64,000 nt of DNA from Sinorhizobium sp. RAC02 (GTDB lineage Bacteria; Pseudomonadota; Alphaproteobacteria; Rhizobiales; Rhizobiaceae): positions 62,001-126,000 of the forward strand of contig NZ_CP016451.1 in assembly GCF_001713395.1 (NCBI RefSeq). Reading direction: 5' to 3'. Of this stretch, positions 53,624-63,363 are shown piece by piece (within the stretch, counting starts at the first letter, position 1; every line of letters begins with the position of its first letter). A program made the translations under genes and the position numbers. The notes beneath the pieces were generated by a model. It worked only from the letters and a program-made list of their open reading frames with translations. It was not told where the DNA came from and searched no databases.

Positions 53624-54547
53624 ATGATGCGTGGCTCGCTCGCCGAACTCGAAGCAGTTCTCGCGGTGTCTTCCAGAGGCGGGTTTCGGGCCGCAGCGCG
53701 AGAGCTTGGGATCTCGTCCTCCTCGCTCAGCCAGCAGATCGCTACGCTGGAAGCGCGCATGGGCGTCAGATTGTTCAATCGCTCCACACGGAGCGTCGTC
53801 CTTTCCGCCGCCGGCGAGCAATTCGTGGCGAGCGTCGGCCCGGCGCTGGAGGCCATTCGCAACGCCGTTGAGCATGTCGACGAGCATCGTGTGGAAGCCA
53901 CCGGTACCCTGCGCATCAACACGTCGGTCGGCGCAACCCGCATGATCCTGACGCCGCTGATCCTGGAATACATGCGAAGGAACCCGCAGATGGCGGTGGA
54001 GATTGTCACGGAGGGGGCACTCGTCGACGTCAATGCCAAGGGTTTCGACGCCGGGATCAGAATCCGAGAGGCTGTTCCCCCCGACATGGTTGTCGTCCCG
54101 ATCGGCGACAGCGTCCGTCCGGCCATCGTCGGTTCGGTCGAGTATTTCCGGCAGCATGGAAAGCCGCAGGTCCCGGCAGATCTTCAGAACCACGAGTGCA
54201 TTCGGGCCAGAATGGCGAGCGGCACGCTCTATCGCTGGGAGTTCGAAAAGCGAGGGGAGAGCTTCACGCTCGACGTTCCCGGCAAGCTCACGCTCGACGA
54301 CAGCGACCTGATGCTCCGGGCGGCCAGGGACGGAGCCGGACTCGCCTATCTGAATGAATGGCAGGTATCAGACGACGTCGCCGCCGGAAGGCTGGAGCAG
54401 GTCCTCGCCGACTGGACGCCGCCCTATCCGGGTCTCTGCCTTTATTATCCCGGAAGACGAAATATCCCCGCCAAATTGCGGCGGTTCGTCGATCTCATCA
54501 AGGACGTTCGGCACGGCAGCCACGTTGAGAGCCCGCCTCAAGATTAG
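53624..54547 (+). CDS. LysR-family regulator
   Basis: A 307-residue LysR protein (HTH: LAVSSRGGFRAAARELGISSSSLSQQ-type helix, residues about 12-40; effector core GFDAGIRIREAVPPDMVVVPIG). It is divergent from the ALDH gene and probably binds the palindromes in between. The following 220 bp to the GST gene carry no gene. Confidence 0.9.
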   Translation: MMRGSLAELEAVLAVSSRGGFRAAARELGISSSSLSQQIATLEARMGVRLFNRSTRSVVLSAAGEQFVASVGPALEAIRNAVEHVDEHRVEATGTLRINTSVGATRMILTPLILEYMRRNPQMAVEIVTEGALVDVNAKGFDAGIRIREAVPPDMVVVPIGDSVRPAIVGSVEYFRQHGKPQVPADLQNHECIRARMASGTLYRWEFEKRGESFTLDVPGKLTLDDSDLMLRAARDGAGLAYLNEWQVSDDVAAGRLEQVLADWTPPYPGLCLYYPGRRNIPAKLRRFVDLIKDVRHGSHVESPPQD

Positions 54548-54769
54548 GGAATGTCTCGCCAGGGTGTAGGTAACGCAGAGGCCTGAGCAAGGCCCAGCCG
54601 TCTATGCGTTGCTTTCAGGAATGAACTCACCGCGCGGAGCGGTTCCAAGCACTGTTGCGTCCAGCGTAACGATGCACTGTCAAACATGAGTATTCAACGC
54701 GCTGATCGCCTGTTGCATCCTTTGCGCATGGATCGGGAACGGACCCGGCCTTCAATCAGGAGCGATCAC

Positions 54770-55381
54770 ATGAAACTTTATCACCATCCGCTGTCGGGCC
54801 ACGCGCACCGTGCCCGGCTGTTTCTCTCGCTGATCGGGCTCCCCCACGAGCTGGTCGAAGTCGATCTGAAAGCTGGAGCCCACAAGCAGCCAGATTTCCT
54901 CAAAATGAACCCCTTCGGGCAAGTCCCGGTGCTGGCGGATGGCGATGTCTTCATCTCTGACTCCAATGCGATCCTGGTTTACCTCGCCAAGAAGGCCGGT
55001 CAGACAGAATGGCTGCCGGAAGACGCAAAAGGCGCGGCCGAAGTCCAGCGCTGGCTTTCCGTTGCAGCCGGCGAGATCGCCTACGGACCGGCGGCTGCCC
55101 GCCTGGTGACGGTCTTCGGGGCCAAGTTCAACCCTGAAGAGGTGATCGGCCGCGCGCATACCATTCTCGGCCGGATCGAGAGCCAGCTGGAAGGGCGGGA
55201 ATGGCTTGTGGGCAATCACCCGACGATCGCCGATGTCGCGATCTACAGTTACATCGCGCGCGCCCCCGAAGGCAATGTCGATCTGAGCGCCTATCCGTCC
55301 GTCAATGCTCTGCTGCGCCGGGTCGAGCAACTTCCAGGCTTCGTCGACTTCGTCAAGACGCCGGTCGGTCTTGCCGCCTAA
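54770..55381 (+). CDS. Glutathione S-transferase
   Basis: A 203-residue GST. The thioredoxin-like domain ([40 protein letters not shown]) has the cis-Pro and Ser/Asn pair for glutathione binding; the helical domain ends [22 protein letters not shown] precedes the ATG. It is the first of five co-directional genes up to 59040, probably one operon for electrophile or oxidant handling. Confidence 0.92.
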   Translation: MKLYHHPLSGHAHRARLFLSLIGLPHELVEVDLKAGAHKQPDFLKMNPFGQVPVLADGDVFISDSNAILVYLAKKAGQTEWLPEDAKGAAEVQRWLSVAAGEIAYGPAAARLVTVFGAKFNPEEVIGRAHTILGRIESQLEGREWLVGNHPTIADVAIYSYIARAPEGNVDLSAYPSVNALLRRVEQLPGFVDFVKTPVGLAA

Positions 55382-55440
55382 TCAACGATAGGGCGTGCGA
55401 TACGTCGCGCGCCCTCCGCCTCTTTCCCTGGAGAACGCAG

Positions 55441-57498
55441 ATGTCCGTGAACCTCTCAAAACTGCCGACGTGGCATGAAGGCGAGACCTTTATCCAGGAA
55501 AAGCTTGGCGTGAAGGAGCGCATGGCCTCAGTCGGTCAGCGTGTCATTCGCGACTACATGCCGGACCAGCACCGGGATTTCTACGCGCAATTGCCTTTCA
55601 TCGTTCTTGGCAGTGTCGACCAGACCGGTGACGCCTGGGCGACTTTCGTTGAAGGCCAGCCAGGGTTCATGTCGTCGCCTTCGCCTGTTGTCCTGGACAT
55701 TCTCGCACACCGTGATCCGAGCGACCCGGCAAGCGAAGGAATGGCCGACGGCTTGCCGATCGGCCTCCTCGGCATCGAGATGCACACACGTCGCCGCAAC
55801 CGTATGAATGGTTTTGTTTCGACCATTGACGGCGGTGTCCGCGTCGATGTGGACCAGAGTTTCGGAAACTGTCCGCGCTACATTCAGCTGCGCGACTTCG
55901 CTTTCGAGCGTCAGCTGGGAACACCGTTCCAGGGTGAAGCGGAGGAACTGCCTGTGCTCGATGATCAGGCACGCGCGATCATCCGGGAAGCCGACGCCTT
56001 CTTCGTTGCGTCCTACGTCGATCGCGAAGACCGGCGCCAGGTGGATGTCTCCCACCGTGGCGGCAATGCCGGATTCGTTCGCGTCGGCGACGACGGCGTC
56101 CTGACGATCCCCGACTTTGATGGGAATCTCTTCTTCGCGACGCTCGGCAACATCCTGCTGAACGGAAAGGCAGGAATTCTGTTCGTGGATTTCGCAACAG
56201 GCGACATGCTGCAGATGACGGGGGAAGCCGAAGTCCTCTTCGACTCGCCCGAGATCGCCGCCTTCCAGGGCGCGGAGCGGTTCTGGACATTCAAGCCGAC
56301 ACGTATCATTCGTCGCCGCAATGCTCTGGCTCTAAGATGGGCGTTTCAGAAGGACGGCTGGTCGCCGAGCTCCCTGATGACAGGCAGCTGGAGCCAAGCG
56401 GTCGACCGTCTCCGTGCGACAGAGCTTGCCACAAGCTGGCGGCCAATGACCGTCACCGCGATTGTCGATGAAAGCGCGACGATCAAGTCTTTCCATCTGC
56501 AGCCCGGCGATGGCGCCGGGCTGCTCCCCCATAGGGCGGGTCAGCATCTCCCTATACGCATAAAGCTGCCCGATGAAGAAAAGCCGGTCATCCGCACCTA
56601 CACACTCTCGGTCGCACCCTCCGACGCTATCTACCGCATCAGCGTCAAGCGAGACGGTCGGGTATCGCAGTTCTTGCATGATAATGCTGCCGTCGGCGAT
56701 GTCATCGAGGCGCGCGCGCCTGCCGGCGGCTTCGGCATTGACGCCCACGCCACACGTCCGGCGGTTCTTCTTGCAGGTGGCATCGGCATCACGCCGCTGC
56801 TGGCGATGCTCCGTCATGTTGTTTATGAAGGGCTACGCAAGCAGCGGGTCCGTTCCGTCACGCTGTTATACGCATCCCGCACCAAAGCTGAGCGGCCGTT
56901 CGACAAAGAGATTGCCGACCTTATTGGTGCTACCAAGGGCGCCGTGCGCTTGATCAGGGTCCTTAGCGACACCACGGATGCTGAAGAGGGCAGGGATTAC
57001 GACGCCGCAGGTCGGATCGATATGGCGATGCTGACGCGGTTCCTCCCCTTCAACGACTATGATTTCTATCTCTGTGGCCCCGCACAATTCACGCAAGACC
57101 TCTACGACGGGCTGCGGGCCCTCAACATTGCTGATGATCGCATCCAGGCTGAAGCCTTCGGTCCGTCGTCGCTGATCCGCACGGGGCAACCCACACCAGC
57201 AGTCGTGCCTTCTGCCTTGCAGCCGTCCGAAAAACCCGTGCCCGTCGTGTTCACGAATTCCCTGAAAGAAGCACGGTGGACATCTGGCTCCGGCACTCTC
57301 CTGGAACTCGCAGAAGCACGCGGCCTCGAGCCCGAATTCAGTTGCCGCGAAGGCAATTGCGGGACGTGCCGGACGAAGCTCGTCAAAGGTGCCGTCGCTT
57401 ATGTCAAGCAGCCCACCGCGAAGATCGACGCCGACGAAGTGCTGCTCTGCTGCGCCGTTCCAGCCGAACAGGAAGGCGGCCTGCAGCTTGCTGTGTAA
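55441..57498 (+). CDS. PNPOx-like, FNR and [2Fe-2S] ferredoxin fusion
   Basis: A 685-residue three-part flavo-iron-sulphur enzyme. Residues 1-330 are a pyridoxamine-5'-phosphate-oxidase-like flavin domain. Residues about 345-590 are a ferredoxin-NADP reductase-type module (HRAGQHLPIRIKLP, RTYTLSVAP, LLAGGIGITPLLAML, FYLCGPAQF). The C-terminal plant-type ferredoxin binds [2Fe-2S] through Cys635, Cys640, Cys643 and Cys670 or 671. It moves electrons from NAD(P)H to an unknown acceptor in the cytoplasm. It lies 59 bp after the GST gene. Confidence 0.92.
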   Translation: MSVNLSKLPTWHEGETFIQEKLGVKERMASVGQRVIRDYMPDQHRDFYAQLPFIVLGSVDQTGDAWATFVEGQPGFMSSPSPVVLDILAHRDPSDPASEGMADGLPIGLLGIEMHTRRRNRMNGFVSTIDGGVRVDVDQSFGNCPRYIQLRDFAFERQLGTPFQGEAEELPVLDDQARAIIREADAFFVASYVDREDRRQVDVSHRGGNAGFVRVGDDGVLTIPDFDGNLFFATLGNILLNGKAGILFVDFATGDMLQMTGEAEVLFDSPEIAAFQGAERFWTFKPTRIIRRRNALALRWAFQKDGWSPSSLMTGSWSQAVDRLRATELATSWRPMTVTAIVDESATIKSFHLQPGDGAGLLPHRAGQHLPIRIKLPDEEKPVIRTYTLSVAPSDAIYRISVKRDGRVSQFLHDNAAVGDVIEARAPAGGFGIDAHATRPAVLLAGGIGITPLLAMLRHVVYEGLRKQRVRSVTLLYASRTKAERPFDKEIADLIGATKGAVRLIRVLSDTTDAEEGRDYDAAGRIDMAMLTRFLPFNDYDFYLCGPAQFTQDLYDGLRALNIADDRIQAEAFGPSSLIRTGQPTPAVVPSALQPSEKPVPVVFTNSLKEARWTSGSGTLLELAEARGLEPEFSCREGNCGTCRTKLVKGAVAYVKQPTAKIDADEVLLCCAVPAEQEGGLQLAV

Positions 57499-57622
57499 GC
57501 GGCGATTGCTGCGTCCAGCGCAACAGTCCCTTGTTTCCTTTCGATCTTCAGCAAATTACGCCACCCGATCATATTCAATCTCAAGAGAGCAACGTCTCTC
57601 TCAACCGAAAAAGGAGATTACA

Positions 57623-58171
57623 ATGTCACGCATTCCTACCCCGGCCACCATCGAAGAAGCTCCGGAAGCGTCCCGTCCGATCCTCGAGACCATCCAGAAG
57701 CAGATCGGCTCCGTTCCGAACATCTTCCGGCTGGTGTCCAATAGCCCCGCCGCGTTGACGGGCCTGACCTCGCTCCAGGGCGCACTCGGCAAGGGCAAGC
57801 TGCCGCCGGCCACCCGCGAACGCATCGCGCTCGCCATGGCTGAAGCCAACGGTTGTGACTACTGCCTCTCGGCGCACACCTTCACGGGCACAAAGTTCGC
57901 CAAACTTGACGAAAGCGAAATTGCTGCCAACCGAAACGGCACGTCTAACGATCCCAAGGCGGCGGCTGCCGTCGAATTTACCCGGGCACTGACAATGGCT
58001 CGCGGGTCCGTTGCGCCAGCGGAAATCGCCAAGGTTCGCGATGCAGGCTACAGCGACGCGGAAATCGTCGAGATCATTGCCCATGTCGCCCTCAACACCT
58101 TCACGAACTATGTGAATGAGGCCCTCGACACAGAGATCGATTTTCCCCGCATCGATCGCGCGGCTGCGTGA
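57623..58171 (+). CDS. Carboxymuconolactone decarboxylase family protein
   Basis: A 182-residue helical protein with the AhpD-type motif Cys78-x-x-Cys81 and His85 (NGCDYCLSAH). AAGGAG precedes the ATG at 57623. It likely reduces peroxides or alkyl-hydroperoxide partners. It lies 124 bp after the fusion enzyme and before the DUF1348 gene. A second AhpD-like protein in the window (43176) is under different control. Confidence 0.9.
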   Translation: MSRIPTPATIEEAPEASRPILETIQKQIGSVPNIFRLVSNSPAALTGLTSLQGALGKGKLPPATRERIALAMAEANGCDYCLSAHTFTGTKFAKLDESEIAANRNGTSNDPKAAAAVEFTRALTMARGSVAPAEIAKVRDAGYSDAEIVEIIAHVALNTFTNYVNEALDTEIDFPRIDRAAA

Positions 58172-58246
58172 TGCCTGGCCTGGAGGCGGTGCTGGACGTA
58201 CCGCCTCCCCCCTACGATTGACCATCAACCTCAGAGGAATTTTTCC

Positions 58247-58711
58247 ATGTCTCGTCCGCCGCTTCCCCCATTCACCAGAGAGAGTGCCATCGAAAAGGTC
58301 CGCCTTGCCGAAGATGGCTGGAATAGTCGCGATGCTGCAAAGGTCGCGCTTGCCTACACGCTCGATACGCGCTGGCGCAACCGCGCCGAGTTCGCGAAGA
58401 GCCGCGCCGAGGCAGAGGCCTTCCTGACCCGCAAGTGGAACAAGGAGCTCGACTATCGCCTCATCAAGGAACTCTGGGCTTTCACCGGCAATCGTATCGC
58501 CGTCCGGTATGCCTATGAATATCGCGATGACAGCGGCCAGTGGTTCCGCGCCTATGGCAACGAGAACTGGGAATTCGCCGAGGATGGCCTGATGCGGGAA
58601 CGTCATGCCAGCATCAACGAACACCCGATTGCTGAAGCCGATCGCAAGTTCCGTTGGCCGCTGGGCCGCCGGCCCGACGACCACCCCGGCCTCAGCGACT
58701 TCGGCTTTTAA
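58247..58711 (+). CDS. DUF1348 (NTF2-like) protein
   Basis: A 154-residue NTF2-fold protein of the DUF1348 family, recognised by [34 protein letters not shown] and [20 protein letters not shown]. Such proteins are small cone-shaped ligand-binding or lyase domains; this family is nearly always next to oxidoreductases. It is the fourth gene of the operon. Its substrate is unknown. Confidence 0.9.
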   Translation: MSRPPLPPFTRESAIEKVRLAEDGWNSRDAAKVALAYTLDTRWRNRAEFAKSRAEAEAFLTRKWNKELDYRLIKELWAFTGNRIAVRYAYEYRDDSGQWFRAYGNENWEFAEDGLMRERHASINEHPIAEADRKFRWPLGRRPDDHPGLSDFGF

Positions 58712-58734
58712 GGCCTAACCCGAGGAGATGAACA

Positions 58735-59040
58735 ATGGTCGGCTCGTCAATGGATCCACGGGCAAGACTTTCAATAGAACTGGCCCTCACAGGAACGAAT
58801 GCGAACAAGCGTCTACTTGCCAAACAAGAAGAAGCCGGTCGTGCCCTCGGGATGACCGGCGCCGAGATGGATGTGGCAAGGCGCGGTTCAAGCTTCGACT
58901 TCAATACATCGATCGCCGTATCACTTGCTTTGAATGCCTGTCGCGAAACGCGCCAGCGCGCAATACGCGCTGGCATTTCCGAGGAAACCTGCGAGGAAAT
59001 AGAACGCCTCGCGCTTTCTCTTCGTGCGCAGGCCGCCTGA
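58735..59040 (+). CDS. Small uncharacterised helical protein
   Basis: A 101-residue helical protein (RLSIELALTGTNANKRLLAKQEEAGRALG-like first half; a second half with EETCEEIERLALSLRAQ). GAGGAGATG precedes the ATG at 58735, and it lies 23 bp after the DUF1348 gene, so it belongs to the operon. It weakly resembles single repeats of CMD/AhpD-like proteins without the CxxC. No firm family. Confidence 0.65.
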   Translation: MVGSSMDPRARLSIELALTGTNANKRLLAKQEEAGRALGMTGAEMDVARRGSSFDFNTSIAVSLALNACRETRQRAIRAGISEETCEEIERLALSLRAQAA

Positions 59041-59112
59041 ACATGCGTTGCCTCTTGAGGCTTCGGTTCCAAGCACTTAAGGTGCTGGAAACAAACGTGA
59101 TTGGGGACGCGG

Positions 59113-60003
59113 ATGGACCGGTGGCAGGCAATGAGGATCTTTGTGAAGGTCGCCGAAACAGAGAGCTTCGCAGACACCGCTCGCCAGATGTTCATGAGCG
59201 CCCCGGCCGTCACGAGAGCGGTTGCTTCGCTCGAAGACCTGATTGGCGCGCGACTTCTTGTGCGAACCACCCGCTCGGTGAAGATGACCGAAGCGGGCGT
59301 TCGTTATTTCGAAGACTGCCGCCGGATTTTGGCCGATATCGCTGAAGCAGAGGCCGCCGCCGGCGGCTCCTATGCTACGCCGACGGGAACTCTCTCCATA
59401 ACCGCGTCAGCGCTGTTCGGGCAGATGTACGTCCTCCCGATCGTGACGAGCTATCTCGACACACATTCGACGATGAAAGCCAAGACGCTTTTCATTGATC
59501 GACCGGTAAACATCGTGGAGGAAGGGATCGATGTCGCTGTGCGTATCGGCCATCTCCCGGATTCAAATCTCTCTGCCGTCAAGGTCGGAAGTGTCCGGCG
59601 CGTCATGTGCGGTTCGCCAAAGTATTTCGAGCGCTACGGCGTTCCGAAATCGCCAGACGATCTCAAAGACCACCGCATCGCTGCATCGACAGCGGCATGG
59701 GCTTCACCTGAATGGAAGTTTGCCAGCGATCTGCGGGTATCCGTGGATGCGGCTCTGCAATGCAATACCAACGAAGCAGCGATACAGTCCGCGCGTGAGG
59801 GATGGGGTCTGACCAGGGTTCTCAATTACCAGATCGGCCCAGCCCTCGTCGCTGGAGAACTCCAGATCGTTCTCAGCGAGTTCGAGGAACCAGCTTTGCC
59901 AATTCATATACTCCATCCTGAAGGACGGCATGCTCCAGCAAAGGTCCGTGCCTTCGTCGATATGGCTGCATCCAGACTACGCGAGAACCGGCTTTTGAAT
60001 TGA
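59113..60003 (+). CDS. LysR-family regulator
   Basis: A 296-residue LysR protein (HTH: VAETESFADTARQMFMSAPAV; effector core GIDVAVRIGHLPDSNLSAVKVG). The ATG at 59113 has GGGGACGCG upstream. Unlike the others it is in the same direction as its neighbours, 72 bp after the operon and 183 bp before the exported hydrolase gene. It may regulate either. Confidence 0.88.
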   Translation: MDRWQAMRIFVKVAETESFADTARQMFMSAPAVTRAVASLEDLIGARLLVRTTRSVKMTEAGVRYFEDCRRILADIAEAEAAAGGSYATPTGTLSITASALFGQMYVLPIVTSYLDTHSTMKAKTLFIDRPVNIVEEGIDVAVRIGHLPDSNLSAVKVGSVRRVMCGSPKYFERYGVPKSPDDLKDHRIAASTAAWASPEWKFASDLRVSVDAALQCNTNEAAIQSAREGWGLTRVLNYQIGPALVAGELQIVLSEFEEPALPIHILHPEGRHAPAKVRAFVDMAASRLRENRLLN

Positions 60004-60186
60004 TAGTTGGCTTTCCAGAGTCAAATAGTCGGCGATCAGGTTGCTTTTGGCATGTCCATTCCATCGCATTTATATCACCTGATGAAATAATCCCTTGTCG
60101 AGTACGAGCATTCTCCCTCCAGGCCGAAAGAGCGATGGTGGCTGCAGGCAACAAGCCGCCCGCAATCACTCCTGAGGAGAACCACA

Positions 60187-61158
60187 ATGTCTCGTACTCT
60201 CGCCGCACTGCTTCTCGCATCCGCCAGCATCTCTGCTTCCGCTCCAGCCGCGACAGCCTTCGCCGAAACAACGGTGATCACTCAGCAGGCGCCTGCAACG
60301 GTCCATTATCGCTCCATGAAAATCGATGGGGTCAACGTTTTCTATCGTGAAGCCGGCCCGGCCGACGGCCCCGTCCTCGTGCTGCTTCACGGCTTTCCGA
60401 CATCGTCCCACATGTTTCGCAACCTGATCCCGTTGCTCGCAGACCGCTACCGCGTCATCGCCCCTGACTATCCGGGCTTCGGCCAGAGCGATGCGCCCGA
60501 GCACACCAAATTCGAATATTCCTTCAGCCACTATACCGATATCGTTGATACGCTGCTGTCCAAGCTCGGCGCCGCCAAATATTCCATGTATGTCATGGAT
60601 TATGGCGCACCTGTCGGCTACCGGCTGGCGCTCAAGTACCCGGACCGCGTCACCGGCCTCATCGTCCAGAACGGCAATGCCTATGACGAAGGCATTCGCG
60701 ATTTCTGGAATCCGATCCGCGCCTACTGGAAGTCGGGCGCGACAAAGGACCGGGAAGCGCTCTCGGTACTCGTGGCACCCGGAACGACCAAGTTCCAGTA
60801 TACCGATGGTGTCAAGGACTTGACGCGCATCAGCCCCGACAACTGGGTCCATGATCAGGCTTTGCTCGATCGGCCTGGCAACAAGGATATCCAGCTCGAC
60901 CTGTTCTACGACTACCGCACCAACCTGCCTCTTTATCCGCAGTTCCAGGCCTTCTTCCGCGACCGCAAGCCGCCGACGCTGATCGTCTGGGGCAAGAACG
61001 ACCAGATCTTCCCTGAAGAAGGCGCGCATCCCTATCTGCGCGATCTTCCTGAGGCTGAGTTCCATCTTGTGGACACGGGACATTTCGCGCTCGAAGACAA
61101 GCTGGATGAGATGGCGCCGCTCATTCGAAGCTTCCTTGATCGCAAGGTCGCGAAGTAA
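60187..61158 (+). CDS. Exported Asp-nucleophile alpha/beta hydrolase
   Basis: A 323-residue protein with a signal peptide (residues 1-26, ending ATAFA). The oxyanion hole HGFPT (68-72) and the nucleophile Asp138 in VMDYGAPVG match haloalkane dehalogenases and epoxide hydrolases rather than esterases; Asp in GKNDQIF and His in TGHFALED complete the triad. Export is unusual in this family. GGAGAACCACA precedes the ATG. A terminator hairpin follows. Confidence 0.9.
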   Translation: MSRTLAALLLASASISASAPAATAFAETTVITQQAPATVHYRSMKIDGVNVFYREAGPADGPVLVLLHGFPTSSHMFRNLIPLLADRYRVIAPDYPGFGQSDAPEHTKFEYSFSHYTDIVDTLLSKLGAAKYSMYVMDYGAPVGYRLALKYPDRVTGLIVQNGNAYDEGIRDFWNPIRAYWKSGATKDREALSVLVAPGTTKFQYTDGVKDLTRISPDNWVHDQALLDRPGNKDIQLDLFYDYRTNLPLYPQFQAFFRDRKPPTLIVWGKNDQIFPEEGAHPYLRDLPEAEFHLVDTGHFALEDKLDEMAPLIRSFLDRKVAK

Positions 61159-61168
61159 AACGCCGCTG

Positions 61169-61202
61169 GCTTCCTGCAACTGCCGTACTGGTTGCGGGAA
61201 GC
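61169..61202 (+). terminator. Hairpin after the exported hydrolase
   Basis: GCTTCCTGCAAC and GTTGCGGGAAGC pair over 12 bp with one mismatch around a 10-base loop. No T-run follows, so the terminator may be weak or Rho-aided. Confidence 0.6.
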
Positions 61203-61210
61203 CTCACCCG

Positions 61211-61303
61211 TTAGTAGCCTTCGATGTTGCAGGCGTTGAGTTGTTTTTTGAACGCCTGCTGCGTCTGGTCGGGAAACCGTTGCAGACTGGATGCCATCAC
61301 TAG
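61211..61303 (-). pseudogene. C-terminal fragment of an unrecognised protein
   Basis: The frame reads LVMASSLQRFPDQTQQAF and KKQLNACNIEGY before TAA. It looks coding, but the frame has no start or ribosome binding site and stops resembling protein upstream. It is probably the tail of a lost gene. Confidence 0.35.
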
Positions 61304-61441
61304 ATGCTTATGTCGGGTAGCATTATTTAAAATCAGAGGCTTAGCTGGATTGGTCGAAGCCCAGCTGTTCGATTCCTATCAAGGCGCTCATGGGCGAACC
61401 TCTGGTAAAGTTCTGCGATGCTTGCAGTCAGCACAAGCAGC

Positions 61442-62086
61442 TCACGTGACTTTGGCCCCAACTCCCTTTTCGGTGCTTCGTCTCCCAGGCCACGCCCTGA
61501 GTGCGAGATCGATCAGCCGCTTCAGCCGTGCATTGCAGGCGCCATCACAGGCCTGCGCCGACATGCCCTGGATAATCGCGCCATAGAATCGCGCGAGCGT
61601 ATCGGTGTCGGTTTGCTCCGGCAATTCACCTTCCTCGACGGCTCGGTCGAAGCGGGCTTTGAGGATCTGCATCGACGCCTCGCGCAAGGCCGCAGTCATC
61701 CGCGCGACGGATGCATTTTCTTCCGCATGCTGCAGGACAGCCGTCGAGACCATGCAACCCCGCGGTTTATCCGGCTGGGTGTCGCCATCGGCGATATCAT
61801 AGAGGTAGAGGCTCAGGGCGTCGTAGGCGGGAAGATGGGATGCTAAGATTTCCGACCGGCGGCTGTTTTCACGGGCAATGCTGAAGTCGAGCGCCTGACG
61901 GTACAATTCCTCCTTTGAGCCGAACATCGAATAGAGACTCGGCGGGTTGATCCCCATGGCCTTGGTGAGATCGGCGGTCGAGGTTCCTTCGTAGCCCCGT
62001 TCCCAGAACAGGCGAGCAGCGATATCGAGGCCCACGTCGCGATCGAGCGCGCGTGGTCTGCCTCGTTTGCGGACTGGTTGCTCCAT
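61442..62086 (-). CDS. TetR-family repressor
   Basis: A 214-residue TetR protein with HTH around residues 28-60 (STADLTKAMGINPPSLYSMFGSKEEL). The C-terminal domain with PRGCMVSTAVLQHAEEN is of the AcrR/YcdC-like type. The start has a basic leader MEQPVRKRGRPRAL, typical of this group. It is divergent from the SDR gene at 62175, 88 bp apart, and two inverted operator copies lie between them. Confidence 0.92.
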   Translation of the reverse strand: MEQPVRKRGRPRALDRDVGLDIAARLFWERGYEGTSTADLTKAMGINPPSLYSMFGSKEELYRQALDFSIARENSRRSEILASHLPAYDALSLYLYDIADGDTQPDKPRGCMVSTAVLQHAEENASVARMTAALREASMQILKARFDRAVEEGELPEQTDTDTLARFYGAIIQGMSAQACDGACNARLKRLIDLALRAWPGRRSTEKGVGAKVT

Positions 62087-62088
62087 TT

Positions 62089-62153
62089 AAATAGTGATCC
62101 CTATTAAAATGTTGACGAATGGATTTCAATGATTAATATAGGGTTCACTATTT
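62089..62153. promoter_or_regulatory. TetR operator pair between TetR and SDR genes
   Basis: AAATAGTGATCCCTAT (62089-62104) occurs again inverted as ATAGGGTTCACTATTT (62138-62153), with one mismatch. The copies are 33 bp apart. The left copy touches the TetR start and the right copy lies 21 bp before the SDR start, so each can block its own promoter. Confidence 0.8.
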
Positions 62154-62174
62154 AATTTAGCAACGGAGTGATCC

Positions 62175-62948
62175 ATGACCAAGAGACTCACAGACAAGGT
62201 AGCCCTCATCACCGGAAGTTCCCGCGGTATCGGCAGGGCGGTCGCGTTGGCGTTTGCGAAGGAGGGTGCCGCACTGGTTGGCGTGCATTACACTGCCAAC
62301 GCCGATGCTGCCAACAACACTGTACGCGACATCGAGGCGCTTGGTGTCAAGGCGGTCGCCGTGAAGGCCGATCTGAAACAGGGCAAGGACGCGGCCGACA
62401 GCCTCTGGGCGCAGTTCGGCGAAGCTGCGCTAAATGAAACGGGCTCGTCCGTTCTCGATATTCTGGTAAACAATGCCGGCATCGCGCCAGCATTGCCATT
62501 AAAGCAGACGAGCGAAGCCGCATTCGACGAGGTGATGACGATCAACTACAAGGCGCCGTTCTTCCTGATCCAGGCAGTGGCCGACCATATTCGTGGCAAC
62601 GGCCGCATCATCAATGTCTCTACCGGGTTTACGCGGATCGCGGCGCCGACCCATCCCGCCTATGCGGCTTCCAAGGGGGCGCTGGAAACATTGACACTTG
62701 CGTTGGCACCTGAATTCGCAGCCCGGGGGATTACAGTCAATGCCGTGCTGCCGGGTGTAACCGAGACGGATATGAATGCCGAGTGGCTGGCATCGCCGGA
62801 TGCGCGCGCCGGGGCCGAAGCTCTGTCGGTCTTCTCACGTGTCGGAAAGCCGGAAGACGTCGCCGACGTCATCGCCTTCCTCGCATCGAACGATGCGCGT
62901 TGGACGACGGGCCAGATGATTGATGCGACGGGCGGCGCCCGGATCTGA
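62175..62948 (+). CDS. SDR-family oxidoreductase
   Basis: A 257-residue classical SDR: TGSSRGIG (13-20), NNAG (99-102), Ser149 and YAASK (Tyr163, Lys167). The C-terminus PGVTETDMNAEW and TTGQMIDATGGARI is typical. It reduces a carbonyl with NAD(P)H; the substrate is unknown. It is controlled by the divergent TetR gene through the operator pair. Confidence 0.92.
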   Translation: MTKRLTDKVALITGSSRGIGRAVALAFAKEGAALVGVHYTANADAANNTVRDIEALGVKAVAVKADLKQGKDAADSLWAQFGEAALNETGSSVLDILVNNAGIAPALPLKQTSEAAFDEVMTINYKAPFFLIQAVADHIRGNGRIINVSTGFTRIAAPTHPAYAASKGALETLTLALAPEFAARGITVNAVLPGVTETDMNAEWLASPDARAGAEALSVFSRVGKPEDVADVIAFLASNDARWTTGQMIDATGGARI

Positions 62949-63064
62949 AGATTCCGAACGAGCTTCCAAGCAGTCATGAGGAGGCGGTTCAATTATGGCC
63001 TTAGCGAGCGCACCGCCGTCCGGATGCGCTCGCGGCTGTGACAATATCGCCGAAACCGACCGGG

Positions 63065-63220
63065 TCACCTCAATCCTTCCTGCGCAAGAGCCTGGATGAC
63101 GGAAGGCATTGCCTTCATCCGATCCAGGCAGTTCTGCAGGGTTACGGGTAGATCAACGCCGCTCTTTGGCGAAGCCATCAGGATCCAGAACAAGTAGCAG
63201 TCGGCAATCGCTGGATCGAC
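63065..63220 (-). pseudogene. Glutathione S-transferase, C-terminal remnant
   Basis: The frame reads [13 protein letters not shown], then GVDLP and LDRMKAMPSVIQALAQEGL before the stop. This is the end of the GST helical domain (IADxYLF and RPAVxxALxxEGL motifs). The N-terminal half is missing. Its upstream end meets the hydrolase fragment at 63212, marking a rearrangement junction. Confidence 0.75.
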
Positions 63221-63363
63221 ATTGACGGCAACCGCATCCACTACATCGACGAAGGCAACGGCCCAACTTTGCTCCTGCTCCACGGCAACGGAAGCTGGTC
63301 CTTTCTCTACCGCATATCATCACCCGGCTGGCTCCGCATTGCCAACCACGTGGAGGGAGGATG
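63212..63363 (+). pseudogene. Alpha/beta hydrolase, N-terminal remnant
   Basis: The frame reads [20 protein letters not shown], then [14 protein letters not shown] and ends at TGA after VEGG. It is the first 50 residues of a haloalkane-dehalogenase-like hydrolase; the usual HGNPTWSFLYR has P-T changed to G-S. The nucleophile region is absent. Confidence 0.75.
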
